Part shown: piece by piece, positions 1 through 6,434 of the stretch
Position numbering within the stretch: position 1 is the stretch's first letter
Layout: each line of letters starts with the position of its first letter
DNA from: Aquificota bacterium
Lineage (GTDB): Bacteria > Aquificota > Aquificia > Aquificales > Hydrogenothermaceae
Assembly (NCBI GenBank): GCA_013153765.1
Contig: JAADDT010000086.1
Coordinates: 1-7,692 of the forward strand
Reading direction: 5' to 3'
Length of the DNA: 7,692 nt
Translations under genes and position numbers: made by a program
The notes under the pieces: model-generated
Seen by the model: only the letters and a program-made list of their open reading frames with translations
The model's database searches: none
Told to the model about the DNA's origin: nothing

Positions 1-919
1 CCTCTCCGTATATCTCCTCAAGTACTTCCCTTGCCCCCATGTCAAGGAGTTTTTCAGCCAGCTTTTCACCTAAACCTTCCGGATTTTCCACACTTCCCTT
101 TACCGTATCCCTGAAAACCCGTCTGCCCTCAAGGTCAGAAACAAAGCCGGTTATAGTTATGGTGTCCCCTTCCACCTCACTGTAAGCGGCAAGCGGAACC
201 TGACAGCCCCCTTCCAGCCTTTTAAGGAAAGCCCTTTCTCCCTTTGCCCTTATCTCACTTTCACGGTGGTTAAGGACGGACACTATCCTTATGGTCTCCT
301 CGTCGTCAAGCCTTGCCTCTATACCAAGGAAGCCCTGTGCCACGGCAGGTATCATGTAGTAAGGATCAAAAACCTCCCTTGCCCTGTCCTCCAGACCGAG
401 CCTTTTCAGTCCTGCATAGGCAAGGATTATGCCGTCGTACTGCCCCTCCTCCAGCTTCCTTATTCTGGTGTCCACGTTCCCCCGCAGGTCTTTAATCAGT
501 ATGTCCTTCCTTTTAAGCATCACTTGAGCTTTTCTACGGAGGGAGCTTGTGCCGAGCACAGCCCCTTCAGGCATCTCCTCAAGGGAGGAGTACTTTGTGG
601 AAAGGAAAGCGTCCCTCGGGTCTTCCCTTTCTGTTATTGCTACCAGTCCCAGACCTTCAGGAAAGTACGTGGGCACGTCCTTTAGGGAGTGTACGGCAAT
701 GTCTATCTCGTTCCTTAACATTGCGTCTTCTATCTCTTTGACAAAAAGTCCCTTGCCCCCGACCTTTGCAAGCGGAACGTCAAGTATTTTGTCTCCCTTG
801 GTGGTTATCTTTACCAGCTCCACCTGTAGCTCGGGATAATGTTTTTTCAGCAGGTCTGCTATGTAATTTGCCTGCCAGAGGGCAAGCTTGCTTTTTCTCG
901 TACCTATTCTGATTTTCAA
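1..919 (-). CDS. hemC: Porphobilinogen deaminase (hydroxymethylbilane synthase), 3' end cut by window edge
   Basis: Cytoplasmic enzyme that joins four porphobilinogens into hydroxymethylbilane in heme/tetrapyrrole synthesis. I translated 306 codons without a stop to base 1; the family is usually about 305-315 residues, so only the last few codons are missing. Visible landmarks are the N-terminal IGTRKSKLALWQA, HSLKDVP (residues 78-84, with the catalytic Asp81), GTSSLRR (123-129), DLRGNVDTR (144-152) and EGGCQVPLAAY, where Cys239 should carry the dipyrromethane cofactor. The start is TTG at 919-917. An in-frame TGA lies four codons upstream, no ATG/GTG intervenes, the next Met is about residue 67, and GAGGTG sits 5 nt before the TTG. 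The gene has its own promoter and diverges from the zinc-ribbon gene. The identification is secure from motifs along the whole length. Confidence 0.97.
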   Translation of the reverse strand, partial: MKIRIGTRKSKLALWQANYIADLLKKHYPELQVELVKITTKGDKILDVPLAKVGGKGLFVKEIEDAMLRNEIDIAVHSLKDVPTYFPEGLGLVAITEREDPRDAFLSTKYSSLEEMPEGAVLGTSSLRRKAQVMLKRKDILIKDLRGNVDTRIRKLEEGQYDGIILAYAGLKRLGLEDRAREVFDPYYMIPAVAQGFLGIEARLDDEETIRIVSVLNHRESEIRAKGERAFLKRLEGGCQVPLAAYSEVEGDTITITGFVSDLEGRRVFRDTVKGSVENPEGLGEKLAEKLLDMGAREVLEEIYGE

Positions 920-947
920 CCGGACACCTCAAAAAAGATTTTTAGCT

Positions 948-977
948 ATTATAAACCTTCCCCCTATCCCTTATCAA
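948..977 (-). promoter_or_regulatory. Sigma-70 type promoter of hemC
   Basis: On the minus strand TTGATA (972-977) and a perfect TATAAT (948-953) are separated by 18 bp. Initiation would fall near 941, giving a leader of about 22 nt that holds the GAGGTG ribosome binding site just before the TTG start of hemC. The match to the housekeeping consensus is strong; activity is inferred. Confidence 0.75.
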
Positions 978-1136
978 ATCCTATCCCTACATTTTGAAAG
1001 CCGGCAAATTATTGAAATACAATCATCAACTTTTGAAAATCTATTTCTAATAATATCTTAATAAGGTAAATTAATTGGAAACATAAGGGAGAGAGGAAGG
1101 ACAGATAAAATTTAAAAAAGAGGGGACACTCGGAGA
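978..1136. other. AT-rich intergenic region upstream of the zinc-ribbon gene
   Basis: With the hemC promoter this makes up the 217-bp divergent gap. TTGAAA occurs three times on the plus strand (994-999, 1012-1017, 1033-1038). The last could be a -35 box, but the bases 15-17 bp downstream (TATCTT/TCTTAA) are a poor -10, so I do not call a promoter. From about 1085 to 1125 the plus strand is strongly purine-rich and would form the leader of the zinc-ribbon gene; AGAGGGG at 1119-1125 is 11 nt from its ATG and GGAG at 1132-1135 is only 1 nt from it. No RNA gene or terminal inverted repeat was seen. Confidence 0.5.
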
Positions 1137-1403
1137 ATGCCTGAAAAAAAAGAGATAAAATGTCCAAACTGTGGCTCTACAAGATGCATAAAAAACGGCA
1201 AGGTGAAGGGAAAGCAGACTTACCTATGTAAGGACTGTTTCTCCCGCTTTTCCTTGAACAGGAAACGGCAAAGGTATCCGGATAGGATAAAAAAAGAGGC
1301 GGTAGCCATGTATAAGGAAGGCTACACCTTAAGCCAGATAGCAAGGAAGCTAAACGTTAAGGTGCAGACAGTCCACTACTGGCTGAAAGCCTACAGGAAC
1401 TAA
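1137..1403 (+). CDS. Zinc-ribbon / helix-turn-helix protein, InsA-like (IS1-type transposase N-terminal module), orphan
   Basis: An 88-residue basic protein. CPNC (Cys9, Cys12) and CKDC (Cys31, Cys34) form a four-cysteine zinc ribbon, followed by a basic linker (41-50) and a predicted HTH at about 51-84 (EAVAMYKEGYTLSQIARKLN and on). Length, ribbon spacing and domain order resemble InsA (91 residues) of IS1, which binds IS ends and represses the transposase. IS1 normally continues by frameshift into InsB; here no InsB follows and the reading frame ends inside the convergent dgt stop. It may be a transposon remnant, a domesticated regulator, or a partner used in trans. Upstream TAA at 1113-1115 makes the ATG at 1137 the only good start. 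The DNA-binding fold is well supported; the biological role is unknown. Confidence 0.8.
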   Translation: MPEKKEIKCPNCGSTRCIKNGKVKGKQTYLCKDCFSRFSLNRKRQRYPDRIKKEAVAMYKEGYTLSQIARKLNVKVQTVHYWLKAYRN

Positions 1404-2431
1404 ATAACGTACCAGCTTTTCGGTATGAAAATCCTTTCGTAAGTGCGGAGGGCAAACCTGTCTGTCATTCCTGCCACGTAATCAACCGCCGCCTGTTTAG
1501 GCTCGTATTCCCCCCACAACTCCCTGTACCTGTTGTAGTAAGGAATTTCCTCGTAATGGTCAAGGTAGTACTCAAACAGGGCTTTTATGATACCCTTTCC
1601 CTTTTCAAGCTCCTCCACCACAGGCTTTGCCAGATAGACGTTTTCAAACAACCACTGCCTAAGGCTGTACATCGCTTCGTAAACCTTTTCCTCCATAACT
1701 ATGTGCTTGTAGCCGTCTTCAACAGTGGAGTGGATTATGCTGGAAACGAGAGTTGTTATCCTTTCTGACTTTGTGTTCCCCAAAACGTCCCTTATCTCCT
1801 TTGGAATGTTCCTTTCGTCAACCAGTTTTGCCCTTACCGCATCCTCAAGGTCGTGGTTTATGTAAGCTATCTTGTCCGCTATCCTTACTATCTCCCCTTC
1901 CAATGTCTGTGGCATGTTCCCTTCTGCTATGAGAGGTGAGTTTCCCTTGCTGTGCTTCAGTATGCCGTCCTTAACCTGTCTGGTAAGGTTAAGCCCCCTG
2001 CCGTCGTTTGCCAGTTTTTCCACAACCCTTAAGCTCTGTCTGGCGTGGTGGTAAGATGCCCCTTCCTTCAGTATAAACTCACCTGCGTGTCCAAAAGGTG
2101 TATGCCCAAGGTCGTGTCCCAGTGCTATAGCCTCCGCAAGGTCTTCGTTCAGCCTTAAAGCCCTTGCAATCGTGCGGGAAATCTGGGCAACCTCAAGTGT
2201 GTGCGTCATTCTGGTTCTGTAGTGGTCCCCTTCCGGCGACAGGAAAACCTGTGTTTTGTGCTTTAGTCTTCTGAACGCTTTTGAATGGAGTATCCTGTCC
2301 CTGTCCCTCTGGAAGGACGTCCTTATTTCACACTCCTTTTCCGGTCTATCCCTTATCCCTTCTTTGCTTTTGCAGGCTTTTTGGTGCAGGAACTTTTCTT
2401 CCCAGCTTTCAAGCTGGCTTCTTATATCCAT
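1400..2431 (-). CDS. dgt: HD-domain deoxyguanosinetriphosphate triphosphohydrolase-like protein
   Basis: Metal-dependent hydrolase predicted to cleave dNTPs to deoxynucleoside and triphosphate, controlling nucleotide pools. It is 343 residues, typical of the Dgt-like subfamily and shorter than E. coli Dgt. HD-domain metal ligands are visible: His77 (MTHTLEV), His106-Asp107 (GHDLGHTPFGHAGE) and an Asp in the ADKIAYINHD stretch (Asp186 or Asp194). The N-terminal SFQRDRDRILHSKAFRRLKHKTQVF block is also characteristic. I start at ATG 2431, preceded by AAGGTGG at 4-5 nt; a longer frame reaching 2512 would run through the divergent promoter region into the thioredoxin-like gene and adds no conserved sequence. 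Its TAG overlaps the TAA of the zinc-ribbon gene (CTAA, 1400-1403), so there is no room for an ordinary terminator between them. Confidence 0.94.
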   Translation of the reverse strand: MDIRSQLESWEEKFLHQKACKSKEGIRDRPEKECEIRTSFQRDRDRILHSKAFRRLKHKTQVFLSPEGDHYRTRMTHTLEVAQISRTIARALRLNEDLAEAIALGHDLGHTPFGHAGEFILKEGASYHHARQSLRVVEKLANDGRGLNLTRQVKDGILKHSKGNSPLIAEGNMPQTLEGEIVRIADKIAYINHDLEDAVRAKLVDERNIPKEIRDVLGNTKSERITTLVSSIIHSTVEDGYKHIVMEEKVYEAMYSLRQWLFENVYLAKPVVEELEKGKGIIKALFEYYLDHYEEIPYYNRYRELWGEYEPKQAAVDYVAGMTDRFALRTYERIFIPKSWYVI

Positions 2432-2446
2432 AACGCCACCTTTCAG

Positions 2447-2470
2447 GTTATATTTATAATTGTATATAAC
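2447..2470. promoter_or_regulatory. Divergent dgt / thioredoxin-like promoter region with inverted repeat
   Basis: A perfect 7-bp inverted repeat, GTTATAT (2447-2453) and ATATAAC (2464-2470), with a 10-bp AT spacer. It lies in the 59-bp gap between two divergent starts (2431 minus, 2491 plus). Each arm read outward gives TATAAC, a plausible -10 for the gene on that side, but neither has a convincing -35. It could be a pair of back-to-back promoters, a regulator site, or chance symmetry in AT-rich DNA. Confidence 0.4.
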
Positions 2471-2490
2471 ACAATTTTCGGAGATTGGAC

Positions 2491-2961
2491 ATGAAAAATA
2501 TAATACTGCCACTGCTTGTTGCGGTGCTGTTTGTAATCCAGCCTTCTTACGGGAAGAAAGCTCCTGAAGTGGAATTTGAAGACCTAAACGGCAAAAAAGT
2601 AAAAGTGTCAGACCTGAAGGGAAAGCCTGCCGTTTTAGTTTTCTGGCAGGTTTTGTGCCACAGCTGTGAGAAGGAACTTAAAGCCCTGTCAAAAACGGCA
2701 GAAAAGTACAGGGACAAGGTGCAGTTTTACGCCGTGGTGATAGGAACGAGGGATTTGCTGGTTATAGAAGAAAAAAAGATGGAATGGAACTTCAGCCTGC
2801 CGGTGCTTATTGCCGATTACAAAGACCAGATGGCTTTTAAGGTTTACGGTACGCCTATGACGTACGTGCTGGACGGAGAGGGAAACGTGGTTGCGGTCTT
2901 TTTAGGTTCGGGAAAGGAAAAACAGGTTGAGCAGGTTTTGGACAAACTCCTTAATCAGTAG
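2491..2961 (+). CDS. Secreted thioredoxin-fold thiol-disulfide oxidoreductase, TlpA/ResA-like
   Basis: A 156-residue protein with a signal-like N-terminus: Lys2, a hydrophobic run at 4-17, and a probable cleavage after SYG (about residue 21). The mature part is a TlpA/AhpC-TSA type thioredoxin fold: DLNGKKVKVSDLKGKPAVLVFW (31-52), a redox motif CHSC (Cys56-Cys59), and GTPMTYVLD with the cis-proline at 122. Such proteins work in the periplasm, commonly in cytochrome c maturation or protein reduction; no such gene is adjacent, so the substrate is unknown. The usual Trp before the first Cys is replaced by Leu. Start: GGAG (2480-2483) lies 7 nt before ATG 2491; a TTG at 2485 is too close to that site. 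The gene is convergent with purQ and their stops overlap by 7 bp. Confidence 0.88.
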   Translation: MKNIILPLLVAVLFVIQPSYGKKAPEVEFEDLNGKKVKVSDLKGKPAVLVFWQVLCHSCEKELKALSKTAEKYRDKVQFYAVVIGTRDLLVIEEKKMEWNFSLPVLIADYKDQMAFKVYGTPMTYVLDGEGNVVAVFLGSGKEKQVEQVLDKLLNQ

Positions 2962-3641
2962 CTTTCAAGTATGGACTGGAGTATGTAAAGCCCGTCTTCA
3001 CTGCCTAAAATGTTTTCCGAAGCCCTTTCAGGATGGGGCATAAGACCGAAAACGTTTTTCCTTTCGTTTGAAACGCCGGCTATGTTGCTTACAGACCCGT
3101 TTGGATTTGCCCCTTCAGTAATGTTTCCGTACTCATCACAGTACCTAAGTATTATCTGACCGTTGTCCTCCATTTTCCTTAAGGTCTCTTCGTCAACGAA
3201 GTAATTACCGTCGTGGTGTGCTATAGGTATTTTTAATACCTGCCCTTCCTCACACTGGTTTGTAAACGGCGTGTCGCTGTTTTCAACCCTTAAATACTGG
3301 TGCTTACATACGAACTTGCCGTGTTCGTTCGGCATCAACGCCCCGGGAAGGAGGTGTGCTTCCGTAAGTATCTGGAAGCCGTTGCATATGCCTACTACCA
3401 GCCCTCCTCTGTCTGCAAACTCCTTAACCGCTTCCGTAAGAGGCGTATGGGCGGCTAAAGTACCCGGTCTCAGGTAGTCGCCGAAGGAAAAACCTCCGGG
3501 CAGTATCATACAGTCAAAACCTTCAAGCTTTTGTGTCCTGTAGTCAACAAGCTCCACATCTTCCTTCAAAACGTCCCTTATTACCCTGTAAGTGTCGTAA
3601 TCACAGTTTGAACCGGGATAGACGGCAATACCGAACTTCAA
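2955..3641 (-). CDS. purQ: Phosphoribosylformylglycinamidine synthase subunit PurQ (glutaminase)
   Basis: Class I glutamine amidotransferase subunit that releases ammonia from glutamine for FGAR to FGAM conversion in purine synthesis, in a complex with PurL and PurS. It has 228 residues, the normal length. The N-terminus MKFGIAVYPGSNCDYD, the PGGFSFGDYLRPG loop (48-60), the nucleophile Cys86 in GICNGFQ, and His203/Glu205 in MPHPER complete the catalytic triad. The start is TTG at 3641; it overlaps the purS stop as TTGA and has GGAGG 7 nt upstream, so translation is probably coupled to purS. purL is not in this window. The 3' end overlaps the stop of the convergent thioredoxin-like gene, and it is the last gene of the minus-strand cluster. 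Confidence 0.97.
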   Translation of the reverse strand: MKFGIAVYPGSNCDYDTYRVIRDVLKEDVELVDYRTQKLEGFDCMILPGGFSFGDYLRPGTLAAHTPLTEAVKEFADRGGLVVGICNGFQILTEAHLLPGALMPNEHGKFVCKHQYLRVENSDTPFTNQCEEGQVLKIPIAHHDGNYFVDEETLRKMEDNGQIILRYCDEYGNITEGANPNGSVSNIAGVSNERKNVFGLMPHPERASENILGSEDGLYILQSILESY

Positions 3642-3889
3642 CCCTGTTCCTCCACTATCTCAAATTCGTAATCCTCTATTATCTCGTTAACCAGCGATTT
3701 TTTTGCCATTTCCACAGCCATCTGTTTTGCCTTTTCCCTGTCCGTTTCCTGAACATACACCTCTATGTACTTGCCCACCTTCACGTCCTTAACGGTGGAA
3801 AACCCCAAAGACCTTAAATTTTCCGCCACCGCCCTTCCTTGAGGATCAAGTACCCCCTTACGGGGCTTTATGAAGAACTTTATCAGCAT
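3638..3889 (-). CDS. purS: Phosphoribosylformylglycinamidine synthase subunit PurS
   Basis: An 83-residue small subunit that bridges PurQ and PurL and helps transfer ammonia in the three-component FGAM synthase. The sequence matches the family: a beta-strand start with IKPRKGVLDPQG (7-18), then AVAENLRSLGF, VKVGKYIEVYV, and a C-terminal helix-strand ending DYEFEIVEE. ATG at 3889 has AGAGGTGG 3 nt upstream. Its TGA shares bases with the TTG of purQ, giving a fixed stoichiometry through coupling. It is 34 bp downstream of the heptose kinase; the AT-rich gap could hold a weak internal promoter but no clear one is visible. A separate purS points to the small-PurL type of purine pathway rather than the fused proteobacterial PurL. 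Confidence 0.95.
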   Translation of the reverse strand: MLIKFFIKPRKGVLDPQGRAVAENLRSLGFSTVKDVKVGKYIEVYVQETDREKAKQMAVEMAKKSLVNEIIEDYEFEIVEEQG

Positions 3890-3923
3890 AAGCCACCTCT
3901 CAAGGTTTTATTTTAATATCATA

Positions 3924-4880
3924 TCATTCTGGAACGAGTGCTACCAGCCTATCGGGAGTAAGTGAGGCAGTGCCTATCTCACCGACCACGTAGCCGGCGG
4001 CGTAGTTTGACAGTGAAGCGGCTTCAAGCCAGTTTGCCCCGGACAGTCTGGCAAGCGTCAGGACTGCAACAACCGTATCACCTGCTCCGGTCACGTCAAA
4101 CACTTTTTTTGCCCTTGCAGGTATCCGGACTACCCTGTCCCCTTCAAACAGTGCCATACCTTCCTTACCGAGTGTTATAAGCAGTGTGTCAATACCAAGC
4201 TCTTCCATTATACGCCTGCCCACCTCCTCAACCGCTTCCTCCCTGTCAGCCTTAACGCACTGGTAAGCCTCCTTCCTGTTAGGCGTCATTATTGTAATTC
4301 CCTTGTAAAGCCCAAAGTTTGAAGGTTTTGGATCAACGAACACCGGCTTTCCGCTTCCTTTCAGAAAATCCATCACCTCAGCTGTAATAACGCCCTTGCC
4401 GTAATCGGAAACCACTATAGCGTCAACCCTGTCCACCACAGGTTTTACCATTTCCACAAGCCTTTTTGAAACCTCCGGAGAAAGCCTGTTTTTACTTTCC
4501 CTGTCTATCCTTAAAAGCTGTTGACTTACCGCTATTATTCTGGTTTTTTCCGTGGTAGGACGGTTTTGGTCCTTCACCGTAAGCGGAATTATGTTTTTTT
4601 CCCGAAGGAGGTTTTCAAGTAGCTCTCCGTTGTGGTCTTCCCCGATAACGCCTGCAATGTAAGTCTCAGCCCCTAAACTGGCTATATTCCACCCTACGTT
4701 TGACGCCCCTCCCGGATTTACGGTCTCCTCCCTTACCTCAACCACAGGCACGGGAGCTTCGGGAGATATCCTTTCAACGTCCCCCCATAAATACCTGTCA
4801 AGTATAAGGTCTCCAATTACCAGTATTTTCCTGTCCTTAAAACCGTTTACTATACTTAAAGCCCTTTCCTTCGTTATCAC
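3924..4880 (-). CDS. hldA: D-glycero-beta-D-manno-heptose-7-phosphate kinase, single-domain (HldA / RfaE domain I)
   Basis: PfkB/ribokinase-family kinase that phosphorylates heptose-7-phosphate at C1 on the way to ADP-heptose for the LPS inner core. It has 318 residues. Features are ILVIGDLILDRYLWGDVERISPEAPVPV (19-46, typical of RfaE domain I), the PGGASN motif (56-61), VSDYGKG (157-163), and the ATP/anion-hole motif DVTGAGDTVVAV (262-273) with catalytic Asp268. The C-terminal nucleotidyltransferase domain of bifunctional HldE is absent, so an HldC partner must be encoded elsewhere. The start is GTG at 4880, with AGGA about 9-10 nt upstream; the next Met is far inside. It is 20 bp after argC and in the same direction. 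The main alternative is another PfkB sugar kinase, but the N-terminal RISPEAPVPV signature favours heptose. Confidence 0.9.
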   Translation of the reverse strand: MITKERALSIVNGFKDRKILVIGDLILDRYLWGDVERISPEAPVPVVEVREETVNPGGASNVGWNIASLGAETYIAGVIGEDHNGELLENLLREKNIIPLTVKDQNRPTTEKTRIIAVSQQLLRIDRESKNRLSPEVSKRLVEMVKPVVDRVDAIVVSDYGKGVITAEVMDFLKGSGKPVFVDPKPSNFGLYKGITIMTPNRKEAYQCVKADREEAVEEVGRRIMEELGIDTLLITLGKEGMALFEGDRVVRIPARAKKVFDVTGAGDTVVAVLTLARLSGANWLEAASLSNYAAGYVVGEIGTASLTPDRLVALVPE

Positions 4881-4900
4881 CTTTTTCCGTCCTGAAAGTA

Positions 4901-5935
4901 TTAGGGAAACAGTATGGAAGTGGAAGAAAGTTCCAGAAGGTATCTGTTTTCCGGAATACCTTCCATCAGGTTAAAGTTCTGTAAAGCCTGTAGAGAAGCC
5001 CCTTTTCCCAGATTGTCTATGGCGGATATTACAACACCCATTCCGGTTCTTTCGTCGTAATCAACGTAAATGTCGCAAAAGTTTGAACCTACCACGTCCT
5101 TTATCTGTGGCGGTTTTGACCTTACCCTTATAAACGGCTCGTATCTGTATTCCAGTCTGTACAGCTCAATTAGATGCTCCCTTTTCAGGCTGGTTTTAAA
5201 AACGACGGTTGACAGCATTCCCCTTGAGACAGGTATGACGTGCGGTGTGAACCTTATTTTTACTTCCTTTCCGGAAAACCTTCTGATAACGTCTTCCATC
5301 TCAGGCGTGTGCCTGTGTCCGGTCGTTGAGTAAGCGTACCCGTTTCCGAAAGCCTCCGGATAGTGGAACTGCTGTTTCAGTCCCCTACCTGCTCCGGAAA
5401 TGCCCGAAAGTGCGTTAACGGTTATGGTATCTTCGGATAAAACCCCTTCCTTCACCGCAGGATAAACAGCCAAAAGCGTTGCCGTAGGATAACAGCCCGG
5501 ATTTGCCACCAGCTTTGCCTTTTTTATCCTTTCCCTGAATATTTCAGGCAGTCCGTACGCCGAAGTTCCGACCAAATCGGGATAAGAGTGCTCAAAGCCG
5601 TAGTATTCCGGATAGGCTGAGGTAGAATGTATCCTGTATGCGGCTGACAGGTCTATAACCTTCTTTCCCCTGTCAATAAGCCTTTTTACCAGCTCCACAG
5701 AAGGCTCGTGTGGAAGGCAGAGGAAAAAGGTATCACCTGCCCCTTCGTCAACATCGCCGTCAAAAATAAGGTCTTCAAACCGCGTTTTTGAAAGGTGTGG
5801 AAAAACCTGTGATATTTTTTGACCTTCGTACTGGCGGGAAACCAGCTGGACTATCTCAACGTTTTCGTAGGGAAGTAAGCCCCTGATAAGCTCAATACCT
5901 GTATATCCGGAAGCCCCTACGATAGATACTTTCAT
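4901..5935 (-). CDS. argC: N-acetyl-gamma-glutamyl-phosphate reductase
   Basis: NADPH-dependent reductase for step three of arginine/ornithine synthesis, converting N-acetylglutamyl-5-phosphate to the semialdehyde. It has 344 residues. Visible are the dinucleotide-binding GASGYTG (7-13), LCLPHEPS, the active-site NPGCYPT with Cys148, SGISGAGRG (177-185), TTGHRHTPE (204-212), TPHVIPVSRGML (230-241) and the C-terminal DNLGKGASLQALQN; the family more often reads KGAAGQA at that last position. I chose ATG 5935 because MKVSIVG begins the Rossmann fold and AGGGG lies 5 nt upstream. The open frame continues to 6031 but would run into rpsI coding DNA. argC directly after rplM-rpsI occurs in several bacterial lineages, so the arrangement is not an assembly error. 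Confidence 0.96.
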   Translation of the reverse strand: MKVSIVGASGYTGIELIRGLLPYENVEIVQLVSRQYEGQKISQVFPHLSKTRFEDLIFDGDVDEGAGDTFFLCLPHEPSVELVKRLIDRGKKVIDLSAAYRIHSTSAYPEYYGFEHSYPDLVGTSAYGLPEIFRERIKKAKLVANPGCYPTATLLAVYPAVKEGVLSEDTITVNALSGISGAGRGLKQQFHYPEAFGNGYAYSTTGHRHTPEMEDVIRRFSGKEVKIRFTPHVIPVSRGMLSTVVFKTSLKREHLIELYRLEYRYEPFIRVRSKPPQIKDVVGSNFCDIYVDYDERTGMGVVISAIDNLGKGASLQALQNFNLMEGIPENRYLLELSSTSILFP

Positions 5936-5955
5936 TAATACCCCTAAATCAGGAG

Positions 5956-5974
5956 AGGGAGGAAAAAACTCCCT
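5956..5974 (-). promoter_or_regulatory. Small hairpin in the rpsI-argC intergenic leader
   Basis: A perfect 6-bp GC-rich stem, AGGGAG/CTCCCT (5956-5961 and 5969-5974), with a 7-nt loop, lies about 10 nt after the rpsI stop and 20 nt before the argC start. In the transcript direction no T-tract follows it, so it is not a standard terminator. It could mark an mRNA processing point or leaky termination separating abundant ribosomal mRNA from the biosynthetic genes. This is inference only. Confidence 0.35.
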
Positions 5975-5984
5975 GAAAAAATGT

Positions 5985-6413
5985 TTAACGCTTGGACCAC
6001 CTGTATTTCGCCCTTGCTCCCATCTGTGCATATTTCTTCCTTTCCTTTATCCTTGCGTCCCTTGTCAGCAGACCGGCAGATTTCAGCGTAGGTCTCAGTT
6101 CCGGATTGTGCTGGAGCAGTGCTTTTGCTATGCCGTACATTATGGCTTCCGCCTGTGCAGGCTTTCCGCTACCTTTAACGGTGGCGTAAACGTCAAACTT
6201 GCCAAGCAGGTCTGTTATCGCAAACGGACGGTTTATTTTTTCTATCAGAATGTCCCTTTCAAAGTATTCCCTTCCTTCCCATTCCTTACCGGAAGCACTT
6301 TTTACGTAGAGCTTCCCTTCACCGGGAAATATCCATACCCTTGCCACAGCCTCTTTTCTTCTGCCTGTGCCGTACTTTGCAACCTTAGGATCTATTTTTA
6401 CTATTTCCGCCAA
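5985..6413 (-). CDS. rpsI: 30S ribosomal protein S9
   Basis: Small-subunit protein whose C-terminal tail reaches the P-site tRNA. It has 142 residues, slightly longer than the common 130 because of an extended N-terminus and a few extra residues near KSASGKEWEG (38-47). The core signatures are present: GTGRRKEAVARVWIFPGEGK (15-34), VKGSGKPAQAEAIMYGIAKAL (79-99), LLTRDARIKERKKYAQMGARA (114-134), and the terminal SKR that contacts tRNA. The start is TTG at 6413: an in-frame TAA is only two codons upstream, GGAGGT lies 8 nt before the TTG, and no ATG/GTG is available. It follows rplM by 21 bp. Confidence 0.98.
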   Translation of the reverse strand: MAEIVKIDPKVAKYGTGRRKEAVARVWIFPGEGKLYVKSASGKEWEGREYFERDILIEKINRPFAITDLLGKFDVYATVKGSGKPAQAEAIMYGIAKALLQHNPELRPTLKSAGLLTRDARIKERKKYAQMGARAKYRWSKR

Positions 6414-6434
6414 AGCTTAATACCTCCGTAATTC

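Noticed and set aside
266..839. Plus-strand open frames over the hemC region
   Set aside because: They are antisense shadows; the minus strand encodes an uninterrupted, motif-complete HemC.
920..1403. A complete IS1-type insertion sequence
   Set aside because: No InsB catalytic frame, no recognisable terminal inverted repeats and no target duplication were found around the InsA-like gene.
2432..2512. N-terminal extension of dgt to 2512
   Set aside because: It would cross the divergent promoter region and overlap the start of the thioredoxin-like gene; ATG 2431 has a good AAGGTGG site.
5936..6031. N-terminal extension of argC to 6031
   Set aside because: It would overlap the end of rpsI and precedes the conserved Rossmann start MKVSIVG; ATG 5935 has its own AGGGG site.
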